DNA from: a virus
IMG/VR virus record: IMGVR_UViG_3300005288_000004
Location: 1 to 51,303 of that record
DNA: 51,303 nucleotides
Reading direction: 5' to 3' (one strand)
Shown: positions 32,756 to 39,520 of the stretch, one piece after another
Numbering within the stretch: position 1 is the stretch's first letter
Layout: each line of letters opens with the position of its first letter
Made by a program: the position numbers and the translations under genes
The notes under the pieces: model-generated
Databases searched by the model: none
What the model saw: the letters and a program-made list of their open reading frames with translations, nothing else
What the model was told of the DNA's origin: nothing

Positions 32756-32944
32756 TTACTTGGTGGGAGGTTCGGCGCTCAAGCCGTCGAGCCAGGCGTC
32801 GAGGTCTGCGTGTCGGATGACGCCCTTGGTGTTGGCGTATCGGGCCAAGAGGTTCCCGTCTGCGACTTGCTGCTTCAGGGTCCGGACTGAGTAACCGGTC
32901 TGTTCCGCGGCTTCCTCGAAGGTGTAGGCAAGCTTGGCGCTCAT
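32756..32944 (-). CDS. excisionase-like / MerR-type HTH protein
   Basis: The protein is 62 aa. The compact winged-helix sequence TFEEAAEQTGYSVRTLKQQVADG, then ARYANTKGVIRHADLDAWLD, is the HTH_17/Xis layout (quoted in parts). It is the second gene after the early promoter and overlaps the Cro-like gene by ATGA. It could direct integrase toward excision or control early genes. Confidence 0.8.
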   Translation of the reverse strand: MSAKLAYTFEEAAEQTGYSVRTLKQQVADGNLLARYANTKGVIRHADLDAWLDGLSAEPPTK

Positions 32945-33189
32945 GCCACCCTCCGAGGTGATAGAAGTTCGGAGGGGAGTATGTCCGCAAGCTGGCGGTC
33001 TAGGGCGGCGGCTATGGAACCTAGCTCTCGGAGTGTGAAGTCTGTGTGTCCATCGAGCTTGCGATTGAATGTGGTGAGGGGGATGCCCGATTCCCGGGCT
33101 ACAGCGTTTCTGGTGGTCGACTTCTCCGCTATTCCCAGAAGGATGTTTCGGTTCGTGGCTGAGGTGATTTCAGCGGCTTTGCTTTCCAT
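32941..33189 (-). CDS. Cro-like repressor, first gene of the early operon
   Basis: The protein is 82 aa. An HTH lies in the middle: TRNAVARESGIPLTTFNRKL, followed by DFTLRELGSIAAAL. It has no oligomerisation domain, as in Cro proteins. Its promoter (33196-33224) carries the operator TAATCCCC..GGGGATTA, and the ATG sits 6 nt after the -10, so the mRNA is likely leaderless. It faces the HTH gene at 33345 across a shared control region. It probably shuts off the lysogenic promoter. Confidence 0.82.
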   Translation of the reverse strand: MESKAAEITSATNRNILLGIAEKSTTRNAVARESGIPLTTFNRKLDGHTDFTLRELGSIAAALDRQLADILPSELLSPRRVA

Positions 33190-33195
33190 ATGGAT

Positions 33196-33224
33196 AAGGT
33201 AATCCCCATTTGGGGATTAAGCAA
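33196..33224 (-). promoter_or_regulatory. early leftward promoter with operator in the spacer
   Basis: On the minus strand: TTGCTT, a 17-bp spacer, then TACCTT, and the ATG of the Cro-like gene 6 nt further on. The operator palindrome occupies the spacer. This is the only strong promoter seen for the early operon. Confidence 0.7.
33200..33219. promoter_or_regulatory. operator palindrome TAATCCCC-N4-GGGGATTA
   Basis: The inverted repeat has 8-bp arms and contains the core CCCAAATGG on the minus strand. The same core lies in the opposing promoter at 33320-33328. Repressor binding here would block the early promoter. Confidence 0.75.
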
Positions 33225-33308
33225 GTAGCGACACTCCAAATCTAAGTAGTCAGCCTGCTGCGTACAAGTAGTGAATGCTCAAGATAGACGCAGGAATCCC
33301 CAAGCTGG

Positions 33309-33338
33309 TTGTTAATGTGCCCAAATGGCGGATATTCT
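33309..33338 (+). promoter_or_regulatory. rightward promoter with operator core
   Basis: TTGTTA, an 18-bp spacer with CCCAAATGG (33320-33328), then TATTCT, with the ATG at 33345 6 nt further on. A CCATATGG (33341-33348) covers the start codon. Confidence 0.6.
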
Positions 33339-33344
33339 CTCCAT

Positions 33345-33599
33345 ATGGGAACTTACGGAACAGACATCCAGTCCGCCATGGCCGTGCAGATCAAAGCCGA
33401 GATGGCCGCCCGCGACTGGAAGCAGCCGGACCTGGCCGAAAAGGCTGGCATTCCGACGAGCACGCTGCACCGGTACCTCGGCGGCACGCGCGACATCCCA
33501 TTGCCAGCCTTTGCGGAGATTGCAAGCGCGCTCGGACTGTCCATGGTGGAACTCGCAGCCCGAGCGCAGCGCCGGCTAGATGGAGAGAACGTCCAGTAG
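33345..33599 (+). CDS. HTH repressor (candidate immunity repressor)
   Basis: The protein is 84 aa, MGTYGTDIQSAMAVQIKAEM. The HTH DLAEKAGIPTSTLHRYLGG is followed by LPAFAEIASALGLSMVEL, a small Xre/Cro-C1 domain (quoted in parts). It is divergent from the Cro-like gene and shares operators with it. It is probably leaderless. Either this protein or the one at 34008 holds the prophage silent; its position opposite the early promoter favours this one. Confidence 0.82.
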   Translation: MGTYGTDIQSAMAVQIKAEMAARDWKQPDLAEKAGIPTSTLHRYLGGTRDIPLPAFAEIASALGLSMVELAARAQRRLDGENVQ

Positions 33600-33761
33600 T
33601 TTCAGGCCATGCACTTCTGCAAGGTCGCCTGCCTCCCGGAGGGTAATGGGATGCTCTGCGCGCTTGCGGCTGGCGACGTAGTCAGAGCTCTCCCCCCAGG
33701 CTTCGCAGAGCACGCTGGTTGGCGTGGCGTTGGCAAGTTCTACTACTCCCTGAAACCGCAT
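33576..33761 (-). CDS. small HTH-like protein convergent with the repressor
   Basis: The protein is 61 aa. The C-terminal half, HPITLREAGDLAEVHGLKLL, looks like the end of an Xre-type domain. It overlaps the last 24 bases of the repressor gene on the other strand. The ATG has GGGGA upstream. It could regulate the repressor by antisense transcription or by pairing with it. Confidence 0.6.
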   Translation of the reverse strand: MRFQGVVELANATPTSVLCEAWGESSDYVASRKRAEHPITLREAGDLAEVHGLKLLDVLSI

Positions 33762-33865
33762 TTATGATCCCCAGTTTTTCGAATATATGTTCTATTGGTC
33801 ATCACCATAGAGCATCGGGCAGACAGGCACGGAATGTGGCATCGGCCAGATGACATTCATTATGC

Positions 33866-33875
33866 CCCATATGGG
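33866..33875. promoter_or_regulatory. operator-like palindrome CCCATATGGG
   Basis: This is a perfect 10-bp palindrome, one base different from the CCCAAATGGG core of the main operator. It lies in the divergent gap between the 61-aa gene and the HTH gene at 34008. Confidence 0.55.
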
Positions 33876-33941
33876 TCACTACTTCGGGGTAACTCTACCC
33901 CTCGTGACAATCCGGGAGTAGGTTGGAATCGTCCGGCGTGG

Positions 33942-33955
33942 GACCCATATGGGTC
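33942..33955. promoter_or_regulatory. operator-like palindrome GACCCATATGGGTC
   Basis: This is a perfect 14-bp palindrome with the CCCATATGGG core, 53 bp upstream of the TAGCAT of the next HTH gene. With 33866-33875 it forms a pair spaced about 76 bp apart. Confidence 0.6.
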
Positions 33956-34007
33956 GGACGTGCGGCGCTAGAGTCTTGGTGATCTAGGGACGGATAGCAT
34001 CATGATC

Positions 34008-34232
34008 ATGCCCAGCGGAAAACAGCCGGTCCCCGGACCACTCGCACGCGCTTTTTCCGCGCACGTGCGCGTGGTCATGGAGCGTGACGGTGTGACGGCG
34101 TCCGCGCTGTCTGTGGCTGCCGGAGTGTCCCGTAACTACCTGGGCAAGCGCCTCCGCGACGAGGTGCCATTCACCCTCAACGACGTCGAGGCCATCAGCA
34201 GGGCTCTGGGACTCGATCTGCCCGTGCTCTGA
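34008..34232 (+). CDS. second HTH repressor-like protein
   Basis: The protein is 74 aa from the ATG at 34008, which lies 7 nt after TAGCAT; a first ATG at 34002 is too close to that element. HTH: VTASALSVAAGVSRNYLGKRL, then TLNDVEAISRALGLDLPVL (quoted in parts), an Xre-type domain without extra parts. A strong terminator follows. Two CCCATATGGG sites lie upstream. It may keep the lysogenic state or modulate the other repressor. Confidence 0.78.
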   Translation: MPSGKQPVPGPLARAFSAHVRVVMERDGVTASALSVAAGVSRNYLGKRLRDEVPFTLNDVEAISRALGLDLPVL

Positions 34233-34243
34233 GCGCACAAAAA

Positions 34244-34278
34244 AGGCCCCGCCGTATTGGCGGGGCCTGATCTGTTTT
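34244..34278 (+). terminator. terminator after the second HTH gene
   Basis: Stem AGGCCCCGCC/GGCGGGGCCT with a 5-nt loop, then a T-rich run (GATCTGTTTT). It isolates the immunity genes from attP. Confidence 0.85.
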
Positions 34279-34376
34279 ACGGGGCATACGTGAGGCTGTG
34301 CGCGCTCAGTCCATTTGGTGCACGATCAGCGTGGTTGAGTACACCATCGGGTACACCTGCCCCGATTCGAGCCAGT

Positions 34377-34410
34377 AAAAAACCCCTAGAAACCTTGATT
34401 TCTAGGGGTT
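34377..34410 (-). terminator. terminator carried with attP (from a host tRNA-Thr gene)
   Basis: Perfect 12-bp stem AACCCCTAGAAA/TTTCTAGGGGTT with a 6-nt loop, followed on the minus strand by TTTTTT. It lies 6 nt beyond the copied 3' end of the tRNA, where the host tRNA's own terminator would lie. Confidence 0.85.
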
Positions 34411-34416
34411 CTTCCC

Positions 34417-34470
34417 GAGCTTCCTATCAGAATCGAACTGATGACCTTTTCATTACGAGTGAAACGCTGG
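34417..34470 (-). other. attP: 3' half of tRNA-Thr(CGU)
   Basis: The minus strand reads a tRNA from the anticodon stem to the acceptor end: TTTCA-CTCGTAA-TGAAA (anticodon CGU), AGGTC, the T-arm ATCAG-TTCGATT-CTGAT, then AGGAAGC. The 5' half is absent, so it is not a working tRNA. Tyrosine integrases commonly use tRNA 3' ends as attachment sites, and the integrase begins 300 bp away. After integration the host tRNA-Thr would be restored. Confidence 0.88.
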
Positions 34471-34608
34471 GGTAGAATTGGAGCATGCCCACGCCAGTAA
34501 ATCCGCGGAATCTAGCGGATTTTGGGGCTACGAAGTATGCACCAGCTTGACCAGTCGTGCACAGTAATGAGTACACTAATGAGTACACCTACGAACGGAA
34601 GGTTCGAG

Positions 34609-34794
34609 ATGACGTTGAGCCCCGAGCTAATCGCACTATCTGTCGTCCTATGGACATGGTTGATTGGCATGCTGATTGCCCCGTATTTCGAGCGACAGTT
34701 AGGCCCGGCCAGCTGGCCGGGCCGGGCCTTTGCTGGTCTTGCCCAACTCATGGAGCGCGGATGGAATGCCGCGACGCGTCGTGGCACGCGGTAA
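34609..34794 (+). CDS. small membrane protein before the integrase
   Basis: The protein is 61 aa, ATG with GGAAGG 7 nt upstream. One membrane helix (LIALSVVLWTWLIGMLIA) is followed by a Trp/Arg-rich basic end. It overlaps the integrase start by 29 bases, so both are in one transcript. A role in excluding related phages is possible, but without evidence beyond position. Confidence 0.6.
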   Translation: MTLSPELIALSVVLWTWLIGMLIAPYFERQLGPASWPGRAFAGLAQLMERGWNAATRRGTR

Positions 34795-35992
34795 GGGCGA
34801 GGGTGCGCTCTTCAAGGACGCCCGCGGTTTCTGGACCGTCCGCATCGAGCTGCCCAGCCATGATGGGAAGCGCCGGCAGAAGGTCATCCGCCGGAAAGAC
34901 AAGAAGCTGGCCATGGCCGAGATGACCAAGCTCAAGAAAGAGCTCAACCAGCTGGGCGATCTGCCGACGTCGAGCCTCACCTTGGAGAAATGGCTGCGGC
35001 GCTGGATCGACGACATCGCGCCGAACGAGGTCAGACCCAAGTCCTACGCCTCCTACAAGTCCACCGTCGACGGCTGGCTGATCCCACTGCTGGGGAAGCG
35101 AAAGATTGACTCACTCAGCGCGGACCACATCCGCGACATGTACAAAGCGATCATGAGTACACCCAAGGCGCACGGACTCCGCGGCCGTACAGACCTGCCG
35201 CCGGACACACCCATGGTCGGGCCGGACACCGCGATCAAAGCCCACGCCGTCCTGTCGTCCGCGCTCAAGACAGCCATGCGCGAAGGGAAAGCCACCCGGA
35301 ACGTCTGCGAAATGGTGGACCCACCACGCAAGGGCAAAGTGGAACAGGGCGCGCTCAGCACAGAGCAGGCCATCGAACTACTCGCGCACCTCACCACACG
35401 CGACGACCGGGCACTCTGGGCAACGTACCTGCTCACCGGGGCAAGGCGCGGCGAAATCCTCGGGCTCGAAGCCGACCGGGTAACGGACACCCTGGACCTG
35501 TCATGGCAGCTGCTCCGGATCACGGACATCAGCAAGGCGCCGGCCGACTACGAATACCGGCACCTCCGGGGAACGCTGTATCTCACGCGGCCGAAGTCCA
35601 AGAGTGGCTGGCGCATCATCCCGCTCGTCGAACCGCTCCGGTCCATCCTGGCGCTCCACATGCAGGGTCGTGGGGATGGGCTCGTGTTCCTTGACCGGGG
35701 AAACCCCTGGGACCCTGACGCCACAACCGATGCGTGGGCGAAGCTGCTGGCCGAGGCCGGGCTACCCAACGACGTCGTGCTCCACGGCGCCCGGCATACC
35801 GCCGTGGACCTGCTGGACGCTGCCGGAGTCGACTGGGACACCATCAAGGACATCGTCGGACACTCCACCACCAAGATGTCCAAGGCCTACCGATCCAAGC
35901 CAGACATGAAACGCCTCACCGGGGCGCTCGAACAGATGTCCCGGATGCTCGAACCGGCCAAGCCGGCCGCCGCCACGGTCGCGGACAACTGA
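34766..35992 (+). CDS. int: tyrosine integrase
   Basis: The protein is 408 aa. An N-terminal arm-binding part (GEGALFKDARGFWTVRI) and a core-binding SAM-like domain (LTLEKWLRRWIDDI) precede the catalytic domain. The catalytic residues are seen: Arg in TGARRGE (near 228), His-x-x-Arg in HGARHT (340-343), His in GHST (366) and the nucleophile Tyr in SKAYRS (375). The start at 34766 follows GGAGCGCGG; an upstream ATG at 34730 is possible. It integrates the phage at the tRNA-Thr site and, with an excisionase, reverses it. Confidence 0.96.
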   Translation: MPRRVVARGKGEGALFKDARGFWTVRIELPSHDGKRRQKVIRRKDKKLAMAEMTKLKKELNQLGDLPTSSLTLEKWLRRWIDDIAPNEVRPKSYASYKSTVDGWLIPLLGKRKIDSLSADHIRDMYKAIMSTPKAHGLRGRTDLPPDTPMVGPDTAIKAHAVLSSALKTAMREGKATRNVCEMVDPPRKGKVEQGALSTEQAIELLAHLTTRDDRALWATYLLTGARRGEILGLEADRVTDTLDLSWQLLRITDISKAPADYEYRHLRGTLYLTRPKSKSGWRIIPLVEPLRSILALHMQGRGDGLVFLDRGNPWDPDATTDAWAKLLAEAGLPNDVVLHGARHTAVDLLDAAGVDWDTIKDIVGHSTTKMSKAYRSKPDMKRLTGALEQMSRMLEPAKPAAATVADN

Positions 35993-36346
35993 TCACTCCG
36001 GCAGGAATCCGGGGAGCCTGTTCCCCCAGCGGATGTTCCGGAAGCGGGGCGGGCAGCGGCGGTACTCTTCGATGTCCCACTCCGAATCGGTGACCCTCCG
36101 GACGTTCTCCCTGGGCACCCACGCCCAGTGGGAATGGTTGTCGTCGTCGAACCACGAGACGATGATCCGCGTCGCCGTCCACCGGTCACCGCGGGCGTAG
36201 ACGGTCACGGTGCCGCCGCCAGCCAGAGGCACGTCGGCGGACACCTTCGGCAGGTGGCCGTACTCCCAAGATCTGGGGTCATCCCCCGGCCCGGGCTCTG
36301 ACCGGAGATACTCGTAGGTCGTGCCGTCCAGGGTGAAGGTGTGCAT
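35993..36346 (-). CDS. hypothetical 117-aa protein
   Basis: It starts MHTFTLDGTTYEYLR and is strand-rich with many Trp and Arg (DDDNHSHWAWVPRENVRRV). It converges with the integrase with no gap. TAGCAT lies 7 nt before the ATG, so it is likely leaderless and expressed in the lysogen. The family is not known. Confidence 0.75.
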   Translation of the reverse strand: MHTFTLDGTTYEYLRSEPGPGDDPRSWEYGHLPKVSADVPLAGGGTVTVYARGDRWTATRIIVSWFDDDNHSHWAWVPRENVRRVTDSEWDIEEYRRCPPRFRNIRWGNRLPGFLPE

Positions 36347-36404
36347 GGTCGCAATGCTATCGACACGACGAAGGGCGCCGCTCCACCGAGAGGCAGCGCG
36401 GGGC

Positions 36405-36410
36405 TATAAA
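36405..36410 (+). promoter_or_regulatory. -10 element of a leaderless promoter
   Basis: TATAAA ends 8 nt before the GTG at 36419. There is no ribosome site. It would drive the 47-aa gene and the HTH gene behind it. Confidence 0.65.
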
Positions 36411-36418
36411 GTGATCGG

Positions 36419-36562
36419 GTGAAACTTTTCGGCGTCATCCGCACCAAAGAGACCAGCACCATCGAAGTCGAAGCAGCCTCCTACCAAGATGGCCTCACCC
36501 AACTAGAGATGCAGGTCCCAGAGGGCTTCCAGCTCCTGTCGGTCAGAACCGAGAAGGACTGA
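36419..36562 (+). CDS. 47-aa protein at a leaderless promoter
   Basis: GTG start (MKLFGVIRTKETSTIEVEA). A short strand-helix-strand pattern ends ISL-type residues FQLLSVRTEKD. It stops 2 nt before the HTH gene, so it may serve as a translated leader for it. Family unknown. Confidence 0.62.
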   Translation: MKLFGVIRTKETSTIEVEAASYQDGLTQLEMQVPEGFQLLSVRTEKD

Positions 36563-36564
36563 CC

Positions 36565-36801
36565 ATGGGGGAAGTTGCCCCGCGCCGTTTCCTGACCGTC
36601 GAGCAAGTGGCCGAAGAATTGAACGTCGGCATCCCACTCGTCCGCGCCCTGCTGAAATCTGGGGAGCTCAGAGGTTTTCAGGTCGGTGGACGCGGCATGT
36701 GGCGGGTCGGAGCGGCTGACGTCGAGGAATACATCAGCCAGGCGTATGCCAAGACGGCGCGGATCATTGAGGCTGGAGATCTCGCTGACGAAGAGACCTG
36801 A
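36565..36801 (+). CDS. excisionase-like HTH protein
   Basis: The protein is 78 aa. FLTVEQVAEELNVGIPLV, then ELRGFQVGGRGMWRVGAADVEEYI: a MerR/HTH_17 winged helix (quoted in parts). It begins 2 nt after the 47-aa gene. Two Xis-type genes exist (the other at 32756). One may act in excision and the other in regulation; the sequence does not say which. Confidence 0.82.
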   Translation: MGEVAPRRFLTVEQVAEELNVGIPLVRALLKSGELRGFQVGGRGMWRVGAADVEEYISQAYAKTARIIEAGDLADEET

Positions 36802-36978
36802 GTCAAAAAGGAACCCCAACGCGAGTTATGGGGGTGACTCGAGCGCGGGGTCCTCGGGTGCGCGGGCCAGCGCCGCAGTGATGGCGCCAGCCCGTCGCAT
36901 CGACTCAAGATCCTCGACGCCACCTATGCAAAATGGCGTCGGCGGAGAACTGTCATCACTATTTTGTACAGTGTCCCC
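36802..36978. other. intergenic region upstream of the 92-aa gene
   Basis: No gene is seen. The 3' part is A/T-richer than the surroundings and ends in the -10 element TACAGT (36967-36972). Confidence 0.5.
36967..36972 (+). promoter_or_regulatory. -10 element of a leaderless promoter
   Basis: TACAGT ends 6 nt before the ATG at 36979. Confidence 0.55.
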
Positions 36979-37257
36979 ATGGAAGACATCGAAACTGATT
37001 CATCAATGACCGTGCAGGACCTAACCGCCCGACATGCTGGCCAGAGGGTCATCATTCAGGACTGGTCGACGAGGGTGGAAGGTGAGCTTCATAAGTTCGA
37101 TCTCGTCTGGGTCGGCGGCATGTCAAGCGGAAACACGACCCATACCCCTGTCGAGCTTGCAAGTGTTCGTTTGCTCATTGGGCAAATCACCGTCGAAGTT
37201 CCGGTCGATGCCACGGTGGAGCTCCTGGGGCCGGCGCGAGCAACGTTCGGCTGCTAA
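36979..37257 (+). CDS. hypothetical 92-aa accessory protein
   Basis: It starts MEDIETDSSMTVQDLTARH and is strand-rich (RVIIQDWSTRVEGELH, LLIGQITVEVPVDATVELL), a likely beta-barrel of the SH3/OB size. It stands alone between its own promoter and a strong hairpin (37274-37304), a typical single-gene prophage insert. Function unknown. Confidence 0.72.
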   Translation: MEDIETDSSMTVQDLTARHAGQRVIIQDWSTRVEGELHKFDLVWVGGMSSGNTTHTPVELASVRLLIGQITVEVPVDATVELLGPARATFGC

Positions 37258-37273
37258 GCGGAAACGACGAAAT

Positions 37274-37304
37274 GCCCCCAGCATCCATAGTGGATGCTGG
37301 GGGC
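37274..37304 (+). terminator. strong hairpin after the 92-aa gene
   Basis: Stem of 14 pairs, GCCCCCAGCATCCA with TGGATGCTGGGGGC, and a 3-nt loop. It is followed by GATTTC, so the T-run is weak. It likely ends the transcript. Confidence 0.75.
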
Positions 37305-37357
37305 GATTTCAGTTAGGGAACTTAACCGGCGCTTCGGGCCGTGCTGGATGAGGTTGA

Positions 37358-38149
37358 ATGGCGCGTATGCAAACTCTCCAAGTCTCAATGCCGTCGTTCA
37401 TGTCGCTTCGACTAGAGATGAAGTGGAACGGCAACCACCTGGCAACCGGAACGGGCTTCATCGTCATGCATGCTGACCGGCCTTACCTCGTCACCAACTG
37501 GCACAACTTGGCTGGCAGGAACCCGGGTACCAACGAGGTGATGAGCTCGCATGGCGTCACTCCCGATGAAGTGCACATCCTGCACAACACGAAGGATCAG
37601 CTTGGAACGTGGATGTTCAAATCCGAACGGCTCGTTGACATTGACGACAAGCCGCTGTGGCTAGAGCACCCGAGCGGCGGACGCCAGGTTGACGTCGCGG
37701 CGCTTCCCTTGACTAACACGGACGGCGTCCACTTGTTCCCCTACTCCCTCGATTACGGTCCAGAAGAAGATCCGGTGCTGCTCACACCTTCAACAGCTGT
37801 CAACATCGTCGGGTTTCCCTTCGCCCAAAGTTCAGTCGCCGGCATCGGCATTTGGGCCCGTGGAACCATAGCATCCGAACCCGAGCTGGATTATGGAGAA
37901 TGGCCGCGCTTTCTGATTGATAGCCGCACCAGACCGGGCCAGTCTGGCTCTCCGGTGGTCTTCTTCTCCCCGGGCGGTGCGGTGCTCAGGCGGAGCGGGA
38001 CCACGGCATTCGGCGGCCAAATCATTCAGCTTCTGGGAGTCTATTCAGGCAGGATCAACGATCAGTCCGATATTGGCATCGTCTGGAAAAATGACGTCAT
38101 AAGGGACATTGTGACCCAAACTTGGGTCCGTCCAGTGCCAGGCAATTAA
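37358..38149 (+). CDS. trypsin-like serine protease, prophage accessory gene
   Basis: The protein is 263 aa. It has the chymotrypsin-fold triad: His49 in VTNWHNL, Asp112 in VDVAALPL and Ser196 in GQSGSPVV. The glycine-rich entry GTGFIV is also present. No signal peptide or membrane segment is seen, so it probably acts in the cytoplasm. GAGG lies 5 nt before the ATG. Single cytoplasmic trypsin-like proteases in mobile elements can be effectors of phage defence or regulators; no partner gene is obvious here except the small genes nearby. Confidence 0.88.
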   Translation: MARMQTLQVSMPSFMSLRLEMKWNGNHLATGTGFIVMHADRPYLVTNWHNLAGRNPGTNEVMSSHGVTPDEVHILHNTKDQLGTWMFKSERLVDIDDKPLWLEHPSGGRQVDVAALPLTNTDGVHLFPYSLDYGPEEDPVLLTPSTAVNIVGFPFAQSSVAGIGIWARGTIASEPELDYGEWPRFLIDSRTRPGQSGSPVVFFSPGGAVLRRSGTTAFGGQIIQLLGVYSGRINDQSDIGIVWKNDVIRDIVTQTWVRPVPGN

Positions 38150-38166
38150 CCGGTCTTTCGGCCCCC

Positions 38167-38172
38167 TATACT
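38167..38172 (+). promoter_or_regulatory. -10 element upstream of the acyltransferase
   Basis: TATACT ends 6 nt before an ATG at 38179 that opens a 22-codon frame. AATTAA lies 17 bp upstream as a possible -35. Confidence 0.55.
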
Positions 38173-38178
38173 TCTCGC

Positions 38179-38247
38179 ATGGGGATGGCACCGATTGAAC
38201 GGCTTCTGATCTGGTTCAACCGTTCACGTAAATGCAGGCTCGACTAG
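38179..38247 (+). CDS. possible 22-aa leader peptide
   Basis: It starts MGMAPIERLLIWFNR and would begin at the 5' end of the mRNA. It stops 42 nt before the acyltransferase start. It may be a leader that tunes downstream translation. Low certainty. Confidence 0.35.
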   Translation: MGMAPIERLLIWFNRSRKCRLD

Positions 38248-38289
38248 CGGATATCTGGGCTATCAAACAATTTTGGGGGAACGTTTATC

Positions 38290-39411
38290 TTGAGTCGATC
38301 ACGCCTGCTTGTGCGCAGCACCATCGGGAGCCAGTTCGGCCGGCGCAACAGCTTGAACCTGATCAGGCTGGTGCTAGCGTCTTCCGTCATAGTCTCCCAT
38401 GCCTGGTCGCTCGGGGGATTTGGGCCTGAGCCGCGAATCGGCTCCACCACCGTCGGCTCACTTGCGGTACTTTGCTTCTTTGCCATTAGCGGTTACCTGA
38501 TCACGATGAGCCGTGAGTCAACGCCGGGCTGGCGATACCTCTGGCATCGCTTCCTACGTATCTTCCCTGGTTACTGGGTTTGTGTACTGTTTATCGCCGC
38601 AGTCGTGGCGCCCCTTGCCTGGCTCAAGTACCAGACAACTTTCGATGGGTACCCGCTGGAAGGGGCATTCAAATACGTGGTCGGAAACTTCGCGTTGAAG
38701 ACCACCCTCGTGCCGTCCATCGCTGGCACGCAAACCACACTGAACCCCAGCTTTCAATACTGGAATGGTGCCGCTTGGAGCCTGTTCTTCGAATTCTTGT
38801 GCTACATACTGGTCGCCATCTTGGCTTACCTTCGGCTTCTCAAGCCCTTAGGTGTGGGAATCGTGCTTGCCGGTGGATCGGCGCTCCTGCTCGCATGGGA
38901 AGTGGTGCCCGGGCCGATGGAGGCTTTGCTCTTCAGGAGTCAAGATGCCTACCGCCTGGTCACGACGGGGACTGTTTTTGCCGCAGGCTCGATGCTGTAC
39001 CTCTACCGTGACCGCATAGCCTGCTCTTGGCGAATCGCCGCAGGCTCGGCAGTGATTCTGGGCCTTGGCCTGGTGTTCCTCAAGCACCCCGAGTGGGCGG
39101 TAGCGGGGCCGGTCGCCTACTTGATGATCTGGCTGGGAATCCGGCTCCCGCTCCACAACTTAGCCAAGACTGACATCTCATACGGGACCTATATTTACGC
39201 ATACCCTGTCGCCCAGTTGCTAACCATCTATGGTGTGAACGACTTGGGCCTTGTCCCGTACGTTGCCGTCACCTTCCTAATCGTGGTGCCACTGGCTGCT
39301 GCCAGTTGGTTCGGGATCGAGAGGAAGGCTCTGCGCCTGAAGCACTTTGGGGCTACCAAGCGAAATGCCCCTGCGCGTCATCTCGATCCCGAACCTGCTC
39401 GCTTGACCTAG
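38290..39411 (+). CDS. OafA-type membrane acyltransferase
   Basis: The protein is 373 aa with about ten membrane helices. It carries the acyltransferase-3 signature: SLNLIRLVLASSVIVSHAW (the His in the first helix), CFFAISGYLI, and RFLRIFPGYWV. The TTG start follows GGGGGAA. OafA-like enzymes move acetyl or other acyl groups onto surface sugars at the membrane. In the prophage it would O-acylate the host glycan and so change the phage receptor. It lies next to the exported tailspike paralog and the polymerase-like gene. Confidence 0.9.
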   Translation: MSRSRLLVRSTIGSQFGRRNSLNLIRLVLASSVIVSHAWSLGGFGPEPRIGSTTVGSLAVLCFFAISGYLITMSRESTPGWRYLWHRFLRIFPGYWVCVLFIAAVVAPLAWLKYQTTFDGYPLEGAFKYVVGNFALKTTLVPSIAGTQTTLNPSFQYWNGAAWSLFFEFLCYILVAILAYLRLLKPLGVGIVLAGGSALLLAWEVVPGPMEALLFRSQDAYRLVTTGTVFAAGSMLYLYRDRIACSWRIAAGSAVILGLGLVFLKHPEWAVAGPVAYLMIWLGIRLPLHNLAKTDISYGTYIYAYPVAQLLTIYGVNDLGLVPYVAVTFLIVVPLAAASWFGIERKALRLKHFGATKRNAPARHLDPEPARLT

Positions 39412-39520
39412 ACCAACATGATCCCGTAGCTGGCTGCCACTAGCCGCTTCCGGAGCGCCCCTTAAAGCATGGCGGTTGCGACGGGAACTGGCCGCTCTCT
39501 GTCAGCACCCGCTAGTGCGT

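Noticed and set aside
34340-34376. Second tRNA-like T-arm next to attP (GCTCGAATCG on the minus strand)
   Set aside because: Only a loop-like match; no stems for a tRNA and the conserved TT pair is not present.
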